From Streptomyces coelicoflavus (GTDB lineage: Bacteria; Actinomycetota; Actinomycetes; Streptomycetales; Streptomycetaceae), in the NCBI RefSeq assembly GCF_003112555.1, contig NZ_BEWB01000005.1, positions 248,001-312,000 of the forward strand: DNA of 64,000 nucleotides, in the 5' to 3' direction. This document shows positions 17,566-25,524 of the stretch, piece by piece. Position numbers and translations under genes: made by a program. Position 1 is the first letter of the stretch. Each line of letters starts with the position of its first letter. The notes under the pieces were generated by a model, which was not told the origin of the DNA, did no database searches, and saw only the letters and a list, made by a program, of their open reading frames with translations.

Positions 17566-18651
17566 TCACCCGACGACCGCCGCCCGCACGCACAGCACGT
17601 CCGGCAGGTGGGAGGCCAACTGCCGCCAGCTGTCGCCGTCGTCGGCCGACGCGAAGACCTCGCCGTTGCGGTTGCCGAAGTAGACGCCCGCCTGCTCGGC
17701 GTCGTCCGTGGACAGCGCGTCGCGCAGCACCGTGCCGTAGTGGTCCTCCTGGGGCAGGCCCGCCGAGAGGGGCTCCCAGCTCTTGCCCGCGTCCGCGGTG
17801 CGGAAGACCCGGCACCGGTGGTCCGCCGGGACCCGGTCGGCGTCGGCGTTGATCGGGAAGACGTACGCCGTGTCGCCCCGGTGCGGGTGGGCGGCCACCG
17901 CGAAGCCGAACGTCGAGGGCAGGCCCTCGCCGATGTCCGTCCAGTGCGCGCCCGCGTCGTCGCTGCGGTACACCCCCCAGTGGTTCTGGAGATACAGCCG
18001 GTCCGGATTGGCCGCGTCGCGCGCGACCTTGTGCACGCACTGGCCGAACTCCGGGTCGGGGTCCGGCAGGAAGACGGCGGAGACCCCCGAGTTCGACGGC
18101 GCCCAGCTCGCGCCGCCGTCGGCCGTGCGGAACACGCCCGCGGTCGAGACGGCGACCGTCACCGACCGCGGATCGCGCCGGTCGGTGAGGACGGTGTGCA
18201 GCCCCTCACCGCCACCGCCCGGCACCCACTTCGACCGCGTGGGGTGCTCCCACAGCGGGCGGACCAGCTCGAAGCTCTCCCCGCGGTCCTCCGAGCGGTA
18301 CAGCGCCGCCGGCTCCGTGCCCGCGTACACCACGTCCGGCTCGGCGGCCGCCGGGTGCAGCTGCCACACCCGCTCCAGCGAGGCGCCGGTCTCCTTGGGG
18401 AACCTGACGGCGGGCGCGGCCGGTTCGGTCCAGGTCCGGCCCAGGTCGTCGGAGTGGAAGACCGACGGTCCCCAGTGCGCGCTGTCGCCCCCGGCCAGCA
18501 GCCGCGGGGTGTCGCCGCGGGTGTCGAGGGCGACCGAGTAGACCGCCTGTGCGTTGAAGTAGGGACTCTCGTCGAACTCCCAGGTGCCACCCCGCCGGCG
18601 CCCGATGAACAGGCCCTTGCGGGTGCCCACGGCGAGCAGTACCTCGGTCAT
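17566..18651 (-). CDS. BNR/VPS10-type beta-propeller protein (sialidase-like fold)
   Basis: The ATG at 18651 gives 361 residues starting [19 protein letters not shown]. Asp-box-like repeats recur through the chain: [65 protein letters not shown] and [13 protein letters not shown]. No signal peptide is visible, so it is likely cytoplasmic. The asp-box fold is shared by sialidases and photosystem assembly factors, but catalytic residues are not evident; function is unknown. Confidence 0.85.
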   Translation of the reverse strand: MTEVLLAVGTRKGLFIGRRRGGTWEFDESPYFNAQAVYSVALDTRGDTPRLLAGGDSAHWGPSVFHSDDLGRTWTEPAAPAVRFPKETGASLERVWQLHPAAAEPDVVYAGTEPAALYRSEDRGESFELVRPLWEHPTRSKWVPGGGGEGLHTVLTDRRDPRSVTVAVSTAGVFRTADGGASWAPSNSGVSAVFLPDPDPEFGQCVHKVARDAANPDRLYLQNHWGVYRSDDAGAHWTDIGEGLPSTFGFAVAAHPHRGDTAYVFPINADADRVPADHRCRVFRTADAGKSWEPLSAGLPQEDHYGTVLRDALSTDDAEQAGVYFGNRNGEVFASADDGDSWRQLASHLPDVLCVRAAVVG

Positions 18652-18801
18652 GCCGATCACCTCCGCGGCGTCCTGGTCGACGCCTTCGTCTCGGACACGG
18701 GCCAGTCTGCACCCAGCCACTGACAGTCACCCCTGGAAAGGGCTTCGCCCCAGGTCAGGACGGTGATGTCGAGCCCGCGGAGGTGTCCGCGCGCGGTCCG
18801 G

Positions 18802-20523
18802 TCAGCCCTCGCCCGGCAGCGCCCGCGCCAGGATCCCGTCGAGATCGGCCGTGTCCGGCAACGTGCCGAAGGAGTGCCCCCAGTCGCCGCCCAGCCGGGT
18901 CGCGCAGAAGGCGTCGGCGACGGCGGGCGGGGCGTGCCGGACCAGGAGGGAGGCCTGGAGGGTGAGGGCCATCAGTTCCACCAGCCGGCGGGCACCGGTC
19001 TCGGACGCCTCGGTGAGTCCCGACTCCAGCCGGGCCGCCGCGGCGTCCAGCCGGGCGTCGGCCCCGCGCGCGAGGGCGAGTTCGCCGAAGAGGGCGTGCG
19101 CCGAGGCGGGGGAGCGGCCGAGCGCTCGCAGCACGTCGAGGGCGTTGACGTTCCCCGAGCCCTCCCAGATCGACAGCAGGGGTGCCTCGCGGTAGTGGCG
19201 GGGCATGCCCGACTCCTCCACGTAGCCGTTGCCGCCCAGGCACTCCAGGGCCTCCGCGGTGAACGCCGGCCCCCGCTTGGTCACCCAGTACTTGCCGACA
19301 GCGGTGGCGATCCGCCGGAACGCCGCCTCCCCGGTGTCGCCGCGCACGGCACGGTCGGCCGCACCGGCGAGCCGCAGCGTGAGCGTCGTCGCGGCCTCGG
19401 ACTCCAGGGCGAGGTCGGCCAGGACGTTGCGCATCAGCGGCTGGTCGACCAGCCGGGCACCGAAGGCGCTGCGGTGCCGTACGTGATGGCCGGCCTCGAC
19501 GAGGGTCTTGCGCATCAGCGTCGCCGAGGACATCACGCAGTCCAGCCGGGTGCAGTTGACCATCTCGATGATCGTCTTGACGCCCTGCCCCTCCGGCCCG
19601 ACCAGCCAGGCCACCGTCCCGTCGAACTCGGGCTCCGAGGAGGCGTTGGACCGGTTGCCGAGCTTGTCCTTCAGACGCTGGATCCGGAAGGTGTTCCGCG
19701 TACCGTCGGGCAGCACGCGCGGCACCAGGAAGCACGACAGGCCGCCGGGCGCCTGGGCCAGCACCAGGAACACGTCGCACATCGGCGCAGACGTGAACCA
19801 CTTGTGCCCACGCAGCGTGTACACGCCCGGCTCGGCGGTCGCGGTGGCCGTCGTGGTGTTGGTCCTGACGTCCGAGCCGCCCTGCTTCTCGGTCATCCCC
19901 ATGCCGGCCAGCAGACCGCGCTTGTCCGCGGGCGTCCGCAGCCCCGGTTCGTACTCCCGGGAGGTCAGCAGCGGCTCGTAGACCTTCGCCAGCTCGGGCT
20001 GGGCGCGAAGTGCCGGGACGGCCGCGTACGTCATCGACGTCGGACACCCGTGCCCCGCCTCCGTGTGCCCCCAGACGAGTCCGCCGGCGGTGCGCGCCAC
20101 GTGGGCGCCCGCCCGGCCGTCGGCCCACGGTGCCCCGGCCAGGCCCTCGCCGACCGCCACCCGCATCAGGTGGTGCCAGCTCGGGTGGTACTCGACCTCG
20201 TCGATCCGGTTGCCGTACCGGTCGTGCGTGCGCAGCACGGGCTCGTGGCGGTTGGCGAGGTCGCCCCACTCCTGCGCCTCGACGCTCCCCGCCCGCCGGC
20301 CCAGCCGCCGCAGACCGTCCTCGGCCCACCCGGCGCCCTCCCGCCGCACGCCTTCCAGCAGGGCGGTGTCGTCCGACGCGTCGTAGGGGGCCACGGGGGG
20401 CGGCTGATTGGTGACGTCGTGCGTCGCGTAGCCCTCCGGACCGTTCCAGGGCTCCTCGGACGGCTCGGACGGCTCGTACGGCTCGTACGGCTCGTACGGC
20501 GGCTCCTGCGCGCGTGTGGTCAT
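18802..20523 (-). CDS. Acyl-CoA dehydrogenase, AidB-like subfamily
   Basis: The 573-residue frame includes the FAD-binding motif GMGMTEKQGGSDVRTN, WFTSAPMCDVFLVLAQ, the substrate-side VNCTRLDCVMSSATLMRKTL, and the C-terminal CLGGNGYVEESGMPRHYREAPLLSIWEGSGN, all characteristic of the long AidB-type group, which are flavoproteins involved in fatty-acyl oxidation or DNA-alkylation response. The N terminus has a YEP-repeat lead (EPPYEPYEPYEPSEPSE) encoded by 9-bp DNA repeats near 20470-20500. The start overlaps a divergent promoter shared with the PaaX gene. Confidence 0.92.
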   Translation of the reverse strand: MTTRAQEPPYEPYEPYEPSEPSEEPWNGPEGYATHDVTNQPPPVAPYDASDDTALLEGVRREGAGWAEDGLRRLGRRAGSVEAQEWGDLANRHEPVLRTHDRYGNRIDEVEYHPSWHHLMRVAVGEGLAGAPWADGRAGAHVARTAGGLVWGHTEAGHGCPTSMTYAAVPALRAQPELAKVYEPLLTSREYEPGLRTPADKRGLLAGMGMTEKQGGSDVRTNTTTATATAEPGVYTLRGHKWFTSAPMCDVFLVLAQAPGGLSCFLVPRVLPDGTRNTFRIQRLKDKLGNRSNASSEPEFDGTVAWLVGPEGQGVKTIIEMVNCTRLDCVMSSATLMRKTLVEAGHHVRHRSAFGARLVDQPLMRNVLADLALESEAATTLTLRLAGAADRAVRGDTGEAAFRRIATAVGKYWVTKRGPAFTAEALECLGGNGYVEESGMPRHYREAPLLSIWEGSGNVNALDVLRALGRSPASAHALFGELALARGADARLDAAAARLESGLTEASETGARRLVELMALTLQASLLVRHAPPAVADAFCATRLGGDWGHSFGTLPDTADLDGILARALPGEG

Positions 20524-20530
20524 GGCCCGA

Positions 20531-20570
20531 GTGTTGCACTATCTCTGCGGCCGCAGCAATAGTGCAACAC
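20531..20570. promoter_or_regulatory. 40-bp palindrome holding two overlapping divergent promoters
   Basis: The segment is a near-perfect palindrome: arms gtgttgcactat and atagtgcaacac around ctgcggccgcag, 18 of 20 positions paired. On the plus strand it reads TTGCAC (20534-20539)-N18-AATAGT (20558-20563); on the minus strand TTGCAC (20567-20562)-N18-GATAGT (20543-20538). The sigma70-like elements therefore face each other over the same DNA, and one repressor dimer could close both the dehydrogenase and PaaX genes. Confidence 0.75.
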
Positions 20571-20577
20571 GGTCGGC

Positions 20578-20594
20578 GCACGTACAGTACGTGC
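20578..20594. promoter_or_regulatory. Second inverted repeat before the PaaX-type gene
   Basis: The sequence gcacgta-cag-tacgtgc is a perfect 7-bp inverted repeat with a 3-bp centre, located five bases before the GTG start of the regulator and just downstream of the large palindrome. It would fall in the 5' leader of the regulator mRNA or serve as a second repressor site. Confidence 0.55.
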
Positions 20595-20598
20595 CCAT

Positions 20599-21378
20599 GT
20601 GGACGAACGACACCTGCGCGCGCTGATGAGCGGTTCCGAGGTCTCCGGCGGGCTCGTGCCGCGTCCGCTGTCCGCGCGGTCGGTGATCCTGAGCCTGCTG
20701 CTCGGCACCCACCCCCCGGAGCTGCCGGGGCGGGAGCTGGTGCGGCTCGTGGAGGGATTCGACGTCGGCGCCTCCACCGCGCGGGCGGCGCTCAGCCGGA
20801 TGGCCGCCGCCGGGGACCTGAGGCGCACGGAGACCGGCTACCGGCTCAGCGAACGCCTGCTGGAGCGCCAGCGGCGCCAGGACGAGGCGCTGCGCCCGCA
20901 CACGCGCGCGTGGGACGGCGACTGGGAGACGCTCGTGATCACCGCGACGGGGCGCGGCCCCGCCGCCCGAGCCGAGCTGCGCGCCCGGCTGACCGCCCTG
21001 CGCCTGGCCGAACTCCGCGAGGGCGTGTGGCTGCGTCCCGCCAACCTCGACCGCCCGCTGCCCACCGCTCTCGACCGGGTGGCCGAGCGGCTCGTCTCGC
21101 GCCCCGGTTCCCCTGCCGCCGAACTGGCCGCTCGCCTGTGGCCGCTGGGCGACTGGGCGGACACGGCGCGGGCGCTGCTCGCCCACGTCGGCGGGGCCCG
21201 GCGCCCGGCCGGCCGGCTCACCGCCTTCGCGGCCGTCGTGCGGCACCTGCTCGAGGATCCGGTACTGCCCGCGGAGCTGCTCCCGCCCGACTGGCCGGGG
21301 GCGGCCCTGCGGGACGCCTACGCGCGGTACCAGCGGGAGCAGTCCGGACAGGTCCGGGCGTACGACGCCCGGACCTGA
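20599..21378 (+). CDS. PaaX family transcriptional regulator
   Basis: The protein has 259 residues from GTG 20599; ATG 20626 (MSGSEVSG) is an alternative. The winged helix covers RSVILSLLLGTHPPELPGRELVRLVEGFDVGASTARAALSRMAAAGDLRR, and DGDWETLVITATGR begins the PaaX central domain. PaaX repressors respond to aryl-CoA esters such as phenylacetyl-CoA. Divergence from an acyl-CoA dehydrogenase over a symmetric promoter suggests that it represses both genes and is relieved by an acyl-CoA. Confidence 0.87.
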   Translation: MDERHLRALMSGSEVSGGLVPRPLSARSVILSLLLGTHPPELPGRELVRLVEGFDVGASTARAALSRMAAAGDLRRTETGYRLSERLLERQRRQDEALRPHTRAWDGDWETLVITATGRGPAARAELRARLTALRLAELREGVWLRPANLDRPLPTALDRVAERLVSRPGSPAAELAARLWPLGDWADTARALLAHVGGARRPAGRLTAFAAVVRHLLEDPVLPAELLPPDWPGAALRDAYARYQREQSGQVRAYDART

Positions 21379-21382
21379 CGCG

Positions 21383-22183
21383 TCACTTGTAGGTGATGTC
21401 GGACGAGGAGTACTTGCAGTGGGTGCCGTCGGCGCCCGAGCCGTTCGAGTCCGGCTCGTCGCCGTCGTCGTTGCCGATGTACTTCTGGCACGGGACGATC
21501 TTCTTGCCGCTGTCCCCGACGATCGTGATGTTGCGCAGGGTCGCGCTGTCGCCGTAGTTGGTGTTGATCCCGGCGATCCGGCCGCCCTTCCAGTTCACCT
21601 CGATGCCGCTGAGGTTGATGGTGCGCTTGTGCTGCGTCGAGCAGTTGCCGCAGGACCGGACGAAGGTGCCGAAGTTCTTGACGGCGAATCCGGAGACGTT
21701 CAGCGTTCCGGCGCCGTTGAACTGGAACACCTTGTCGTCGGCCTCCTTGGCGCCGCCGCCCGAGACCGTGTACACGTTCGACGAGGAGGAGCCCCGGAAG
21801 GTCGCCGCGTCCTCGCCGACGTCCTCCCACCAGACGTTCTGGAGCGTGCAACTGCCCTTGCAGTGGACGCCGTCCGCGGCGGGGGCACCGATGATCACGT
21901 TCTTCAGGACGGCGCCGGGAGCCAGTTCGAGGATCGGTCCCTGGTCCTCGTCCTGGCCGCCCGAGCCCAGGTCGCCGGTGCCGTACAGGCGCTTCATCCC
22001 GTAGTCCTTGGTGCCGGAGACCGGAATGGTGGAGGAGACGCCTTCGCTGCCGTTCGGGGTCGGCCACGTGGCGGCCTGTGCCGAGGAGGCGCCGGAGGTC
22101 ATGAGCATGCCAACCGCCAGACCGAATGCGCCCAGTGTGCCGGTCACCGCGCGTCGCGTGCGCGGTCGTGTCGCAGGGGTCAT
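21383..22183 (-). CDS. Secreted pectate lyase, PL3 family
   Basis: From the ATG at 22183, preceded by GAAGGGA, the protein has 266 residues. A Tat- or Sec-type signal has RPRTRRAV, a hydrophobic core and ASSAQA before a cleavage site near residue 38. The mature part is a right-handed parallel beta-helix, with LKNVIIGAPAADGVHCKGSCTLQNVWWEDVGEDAATF as the PL3 core containing the calcium-side aspartates, then six cysteines in total. It cleaves polygalacturonate outside the cell. Its stop is four bases from the end of PaaX (convergent). Confidence 0.93.
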   Translation of the reverse strand: MTPATRPRTRRAVTGTLGAFGLAVGMLMTSGASSAQAATWPTPNGSEGVSSTIPVSGTKDYGMKRLYGTGDLGSGGQDEDQGPILELAPGAVLKNVIIGAPAADGVHCKGSCTLQNVWWEDVGEDAATFRGSSSSNVYTVSGGGAKEADDKVFQFNGAGTLNVSGFAVKNFGTFVRSCGNCSTQHKRTINLSGIEVNWKGGRIAGINTNYGDSATLRNITIVGDSGKKIVPCQKYIGNDDGDEPDSNGSGADGTHCKYSSSDITYK

Positions 22184-22247
22184 GTTCTGGTCCCTTCCAG
22201 AGGGAGTGGGGGTGGAACGGAACATGTACGTGGACGTCGTGCGTCAT

Positions 22248-22319
22248 CATGACCGAGAGCGCGAACACGCGGCCCCACTTGTGGGGAAGAGTGGAGCCGC
22301 GGTGTTCGCGACGGTCATG
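22248..22319 (-). other. 72-nt imperfect inverted repeat in the pectate lyase leader
   Basis: The outer arms catgaccg...cgcgaacac.gcggc (22248-22273) and gccgcggtgttcgcg...cggtcatg (22296-22319) pair almost throughout, with small bulges, and an inner hairpin ccccacttgtgggg sits at 22273-22286. On the minus strand it begins about five bases after the predicted transcription start of the pectate lyase gene, so the mRNA would open with a long stem-loop. It also lies 62 bp downstream of the old yellow enzyme gene and could act as its terminator. Confidence 0.65.
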
Positions 22320-22330
22320 CTGATGGACGG

Positions 22331-22359
22331 ACCGTAGAGGGTAAGCGCTTTCTAGTCAA
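22331..22359 (-). promoter_or_regulatory. Pectate lyase promoter with LacI-type core in the spacer
   Basis: On the minus strand the DNA reads TTGACT (22359-22354), a 17-bp spacer and TACGGT (22336-22331). The spacer contains the AAGCGCTT palindrome (22350-22343) that is the centre of many LacI-family operators. A repressor bound there would block polymerase directly, as expected for pectin-inducible expression. No dedicated LacI gene is adjacent. Confidence 0.7.
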
Positions 22360-22380
22360 CGGCTCGGGCGGCCGTCCGCC

Positions 22381-23460
22381 TCACATGCCCCAGCCGTACT
22401 GCTCCGGCATCCGGGTGTCCGCGCCGAGCTCCCGCGCCGCGTGCTGGGCCCAGGACGGGTTGCGCAGCAGCTCGCGGCCCAGCAGCACCGCGTCGGCCTC
22501 GCCGTTGGCCAGGATCTTCTCGGCCTGCTCGACCTCGGTGATCAGGCCGACGGCGGCGACCGGCAGCGCGCTCCCGGCCTTCACGCGTGCGGCGAACGGG
22601 ACCTGGTAGCCCGGCCCGGTCGGGATCCGGACGCGCGGGACGTTGCCGCCGGTGGAGACGTCGAGGAGGTCGATGCCGTGGGCCCGGAGGTCGCCGGCGA
22701 GGCGGACGGTGTCCTCCGGCGTCCAGCCGCCCTCCTCCAGCCAGTCGGTCGCCGAGACGCGGAAGAACAGCGGCTTGTCGTCGGGCCAGACCTCCCGTAC
22801 GGCGTCGACCACCTCCAGGGCGAACCGGGTGCGGTTCTCGTACGAGCCGCCGTAGGCGTCGGTGCGGTGGTTCGAGTGCGGCGACAGGAACTCGTGGATC
22901 AGGTACCCGTGGGCCCCGTGGATCTCGGCGATCTCGAAACCGGCGTCCAGCGCCCGGCGTGCCGCGTCCGCGAACCGGCCGACCACTTCCTGGATCTGCG
23001 GGACCGTCAGCTCGGTCGGTACCGGGTGCCGCTCGTCGAACGCGAGCGCGCTGGGGGCCAGCGGCTGCCAGCCGTACGCGTCCGGTCCCACCGGCGCCCC
23101 GCCCTTCCAGGGCTGCGCGGTGGAGGCCTTCCGGCCCGCGTGGGCCAGCTGGACCGCGGGGACCGTGCCCTGGGAGCGCAGGAAGCCCGTGATCCGGCGG
23201 AATGCCTCTACCTGCGTGTCGTTCCACAGTCCGAGGTCCTGCGGGGAGATGCGGCCCTCGGGCGACACGCCGGTGGCCTCCACCACGATCAGGCCGGTGC
23301 CGCCCACCGCGCGGGCGCCGTAGTGCGCGAAGTGCCAGTCGCCGGGCACGCCCGTCGAGGGGCCTTCGGGCGCGGCCGAGTACTGGCACATCGGCGGCAT
23401 CCAGACCCGGTTCGGGATCGTGGTGTCGCGGAGCCGGAGGGGCTCGAAGAGGGCGCTCAT
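22381..23460 (-). CDS. NADH:flavin oxidoreductase, old yellow enzyme (YqjM-like class)
   Basis: The protein is 359 residues, the length of the YqjM class. Motifs: PNRVWMPPMCQYSA with the regulatory cysteine, HFAHYGARAVGG, the substrate-binding pair in EIAEIHGAHGYLIHEFLSPHSNHRTDAYGGS, and VGLITEVEQAEKIL plus ADAVLLGRELLRNP for FMN phosphate binding. It reduces activated alkenes such as enones with NADPH. A divergent ArsR-type regulator starts 141 bp away and likely controls it, possibly through an electrophile or thiol signal. Confidence 0.95.
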   Translation of the reverse strand: MSALFEPLRLRDTTIPNRVWMPPMCQYSAAPEGPSTGVPGDWHFAHYGARAVGGTGLIVVEATGVSPEGRISPQDLGLWNDTQVEAFRRITGFLRSQGTVPAVQLAHAGRKASTAQPWKGGAPVGPDAYGWQPLAPSALAFDERHPVPTELTVPQIQEVVGRFADAARRALDAGFEIAEIHGAHGYLIHEFLSPHSNHRTDAYGGSYENRTRFALEVVDAVREVWPDDKPLFFRVSATDWLEEGGWTPEDTVRLAGDLRAHGIDLLDVSTGGNVPRVRIPTGPGYQVPFAARVKAGSALPVAAVGLITEVEQAEKILANGEADAVLLGRELLRNPSWAQHAARELGADTRMPEQYGWGM

Positions 23461-23500
23461 GGCGGGCTGCTCCCTGGGTCGCGGGACGGGACGGCTCGTA

Positions 23501-23530
23501 CGGTAACTCTCGTAGTACGTCGGGTGTCAA
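23501..23530 (-). promoter_or_regulatory. Probable promoter of the old yellow enzyme gene
   Basis: A perfect TTGACA lies at 23530-23525 on the minus strand, with a weak TTACCG 18 bases downstream (23506-23501). On the plus strand a TACAAT (23547-23552) may be the -10 of the divergent regulator. The two overlap in the 140-bp gap, which also has repeated cgtagta/actacg elements. Confidence 0.45.
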
Positions 23531-23600
23531 ACTACGGCGTCCTTCGTACAATGGGAACCCCGCCCGACCGGTGGGGTGCCCCCGACCGACTGGAGCCGCC

Positions 23601-23963
23601 GTGACCCCCGTCGCCACTGCCGCCGGCACCCGCGAGCTGCCCCACCCGACGCGTGCGGAGATCCGGCTCGAAGGGGTGCTGCACGCGCTCTCCGACCCGG
23701 TGCGGCTGCGGATCGTGCGGGACCTGGCCGCCGACGGCGGAGCACTCTTCGCCTGCTCGTACTTCGACCTGCCGGTCACCAAGTCCACCACCACGTACCA
23801 CTTCCGGGTGCTGCGCGAGAGCGGTGTGATCCGGCAGACCTACCGCGGTACGGCAAAGATGAACGGTCTGCGCAGGGACGATCTGGACGCCCTCTTCCCC
23901 GGGTTGCTCGACGCCCTGCTGGCCGCAGCGGCACGGCAGGCGGCCGCCGTCGAGGGCGGCTGA
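23601..23963 (+). CDS. ArsR-family winged-helix regulator
   Basis: The GTG at 23601 gives 120 residues. The ArsR-type HTH reads HALSDPVRLRIVRDLAADGG, then the recognition helix TKSTTTYHFRVLRESGVIRQ and a beta-wing TYRGTAKMNGLRRDDLD. One cysteine (ACSYFD) precedes the recognition helix; the classical CVC metal site is missing, so a metal sensor is unlikely. The divergent old yellow enzyme gene is the probable target, which would suit a regulator sensing quinones or other electrophiles. Confidence 0.85.
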   Translation: MTPVATAAGTRELPHPTRAEIRLEGVLHALSDPVRLRIVRDLAADGGALFACSYFDLPVTKSTTTYHFRVLRESGVIRQTYRGTAKMNGLRRDDLDALFPGLLDALLAAAARQAAAVEGG

Positions 23964-24096
23964 CGGGCGGGGGCGGCTGGCCGGCGGGGTGGGAGCCGCC
24001 TGCCCGGCGGGCCCGCTCCGCTGACAGGGTGCCGCGTCCGTTGAACGGAGCGTGTTCCGTTCGTATGGAATGTGATCATTCGGTTACGTTGCGTAG

Positions 24097-24618
24097 GTGC
24101 TGGAAGCATCCTTCGTTGATCGTTCTCTTCAGCTTTCCGACCGCTGTCCGGACGACGGTGAGATGTCCGTGCGCCATGCCTGGGCGGTGAGCGAGGGCGG
24201 CGTCACGACCTCGTGGTTCGACGTCCGTCTTGCCTTCGCCGACGGTGCCCGGGTGGACGCGCTGGCCGTGCTGTCCGGCCGGAGCGTGCGGGTCGAGGAC
24301 GTGCGCGCCCAGCCGGCGCTGTCCCTCGACGACCTCGCCGTGCTCGCAGATTGGCTGGAGAACCCGCTGTTCGAGGCCTGTGTGCCGGCCCCCGCCGGTG
24401 GCGCGCCGGCCGCGTCGCGGCGGGCCCGGCCGGCGTGGCCGCGCGGGCGGGAGGGGCGCAGGCTCGTCGCCCAGGAGTACCGGGCGGCCCGGGCGGAGGG
24501 CGGCGACCCGGTCCTCGCGGTGATGAGCGCGACCGGGCACAGCAGGCGCAGGTCGCTCAGGCTGATCGGTCAGGCGCGCGACGAGGGATTCCTGGCGCCG
24601 CGCCGGGCGCGCCGCTGA
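24097..24618 (+). CDS. Hypothetical actinobacterial protein (DUF6214-like)
   Basis: From GTG 24097 the frame has 173 residues; an ATG at 24163 (MSVRHAWAVSEGG) is an equally good start. I do not recognise a function. The core TSWFDVRLAFADGARVDALAVLSGRSVRVEDVRAQPALSLDDLAVLADWLENPL resembles a small streptomycete family (DUF6214 from memory), with an arginine-rich C-terminal part that ends in a helix like a phage-type or Xre-like segment (EYRAARAEGGDPVLAVMSATGHSRRRSLRLIGQARDEGFL). It stands alone on its strand. Confidence 0.6.
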   Translation: MLEASFVDRSLQLSDRCPDDGEMSVRHAWAVSEGGVTTSWFDVRLAFADGARVDALAVLSGRSVRVEDVRAQPALSLDDLAVLADWLENPLFEACVPAPAGGAPAASRRARPAWPRGREGRRLVAQEYRAARAEGGDPVLAVMSATGHSRRRSLRLIGQARDEGFLAPRRARR

Positions 24619-24660
24619 GACGTGTCCGCGGGCCCGCGCCGCCGCCCGGCCGTCGCCGCG

Positions 24661-25317
24661 TCACAGCATCGCGCGCATCCGTGAGATCTCGCTCGTCTGC
24701 TGGGCGACCACGTCGTCGGCCATCTCCTCGATCAGCACGTTGTTGCCTTCGGACTTCACGTCCGTGGCCATGCTGATCGCGCCCTCGTGGTGAGTGATCA
24801 TCAGGGTGAGGAAGAGCTGGTCGAAGGCCTTGCCCTCGGCCGCGCGCAGCTTCTTCAGCTGTGCCTCGGTGGCCATGCCAGGCATCGTGGCGTGGTCGTG
24901 CCCGCCGCCCGTCACCTTTTCGCCGTTGGTCTCGAGCCAGCCCTCCATCGCCTTGATCTCCGGCCCCTGTGCGGCCGAGATCCGCTCGGCCAGCTTCTTG
25001 ACCTGCCCCGACCGGGCCTGCCCGGGGACCAGTTCGGTCATCTCCAGCGCCTGGGCGTGGTGCTGGATCATCATGCGCGCGTAGGAGACGTCCGCCGAGT
25101 TGGGGGAGTCGTCGTCGGCGCGCTGCTTCTCGGCGTCCTCGGCGGACAGGGTCCGGTTGCCCTCGCCCGGCTTGCCGGGGGCGATCACCGAAGGCCCGGC
25201 GGCGGCCGCCCGGCCGGTGTCCGAACCCGAGTCGCAGGCCCCCAGTGCGAGCACGGCCAGTGCCGTCATGGCGGCCGTGACGAGCGGCGCGCTGGACAAC
25301 CCGGGGCGAAGGGACAC
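24661..25317 (-). CDS. DUF305 lipoprotein
   Basis: The GTG at 25317 follows AGGAGG by five bases and starts MSLRPGLSSAPLVTAAMTALAVLALGACDSG, a lipoprotein signal with lipobox LGAC. The 218-residue protein has the paired DUF305 motifs MIQHHAQALEM and MITHHEGAISM plus a His/Met-rich middle (GGHDHATMPGM), which suggest copper or other metal binding. DUF305 proteins are ferritin-like and lie outside the membrane. It diverges from the LVIVD-repeat gene; the pair is common in Streptomyces. Confidence 0.9.
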   Translation of the reverse strand: MSLRPGLSSAPLVTAAMTALAVLALGACDSGSDTGRAAAAGPSVIAPGKPGEGNRTLSAEDAEKQRADDDSPNSADVSYARMMIQHHAQALEMTELVPGQARSGQVKKLAERISAAQGPEIKAMEGWLETNGEKVTGGGHDHATMPGMATEAQLKKLRAAEGKAFDQLFLTLMITHHEGAISMATDVKSEGNNVLIEEMADDVVAQQTSEISRMRAML

Positions 25318-25490
25318 GACGACCTCCTGTGGCTGGGGGCGCACCCCCGGCGGAGGGATGCGGAACACCTCGTGGGTGCGACGACCGTCCTAGCACGCTT
25401 CCGCGCGTCAGTGATCAAAAAACTTCATTGCGTGTTTGTTGCCCCCTGTTGATATGAGCATGGCGACGACGATACTGCCGGAAGCGTGAA

Positions 25491-25508
25491 CCGTTCCAAC
25501 CGGAACGG
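25491..25508. promoter_or_regulatory. Perfect inverted repeat before the LVIVD gene
   Basis: The sequence ccgttcc-aacc-ggaacgg forms a perfect 7-bp inverted repeat 17 bases upstream of the GTG at 25525. It could be an operator or a short leader hairpin just above the ribosome site. The rest of the 207-bp divergent gap contains an unusually AT-rich block (25411-25445) that likely holds the promoters. Confidence 0.55.
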
Positions 25509-25524
25509 ACGTTGGGAGGAAACA

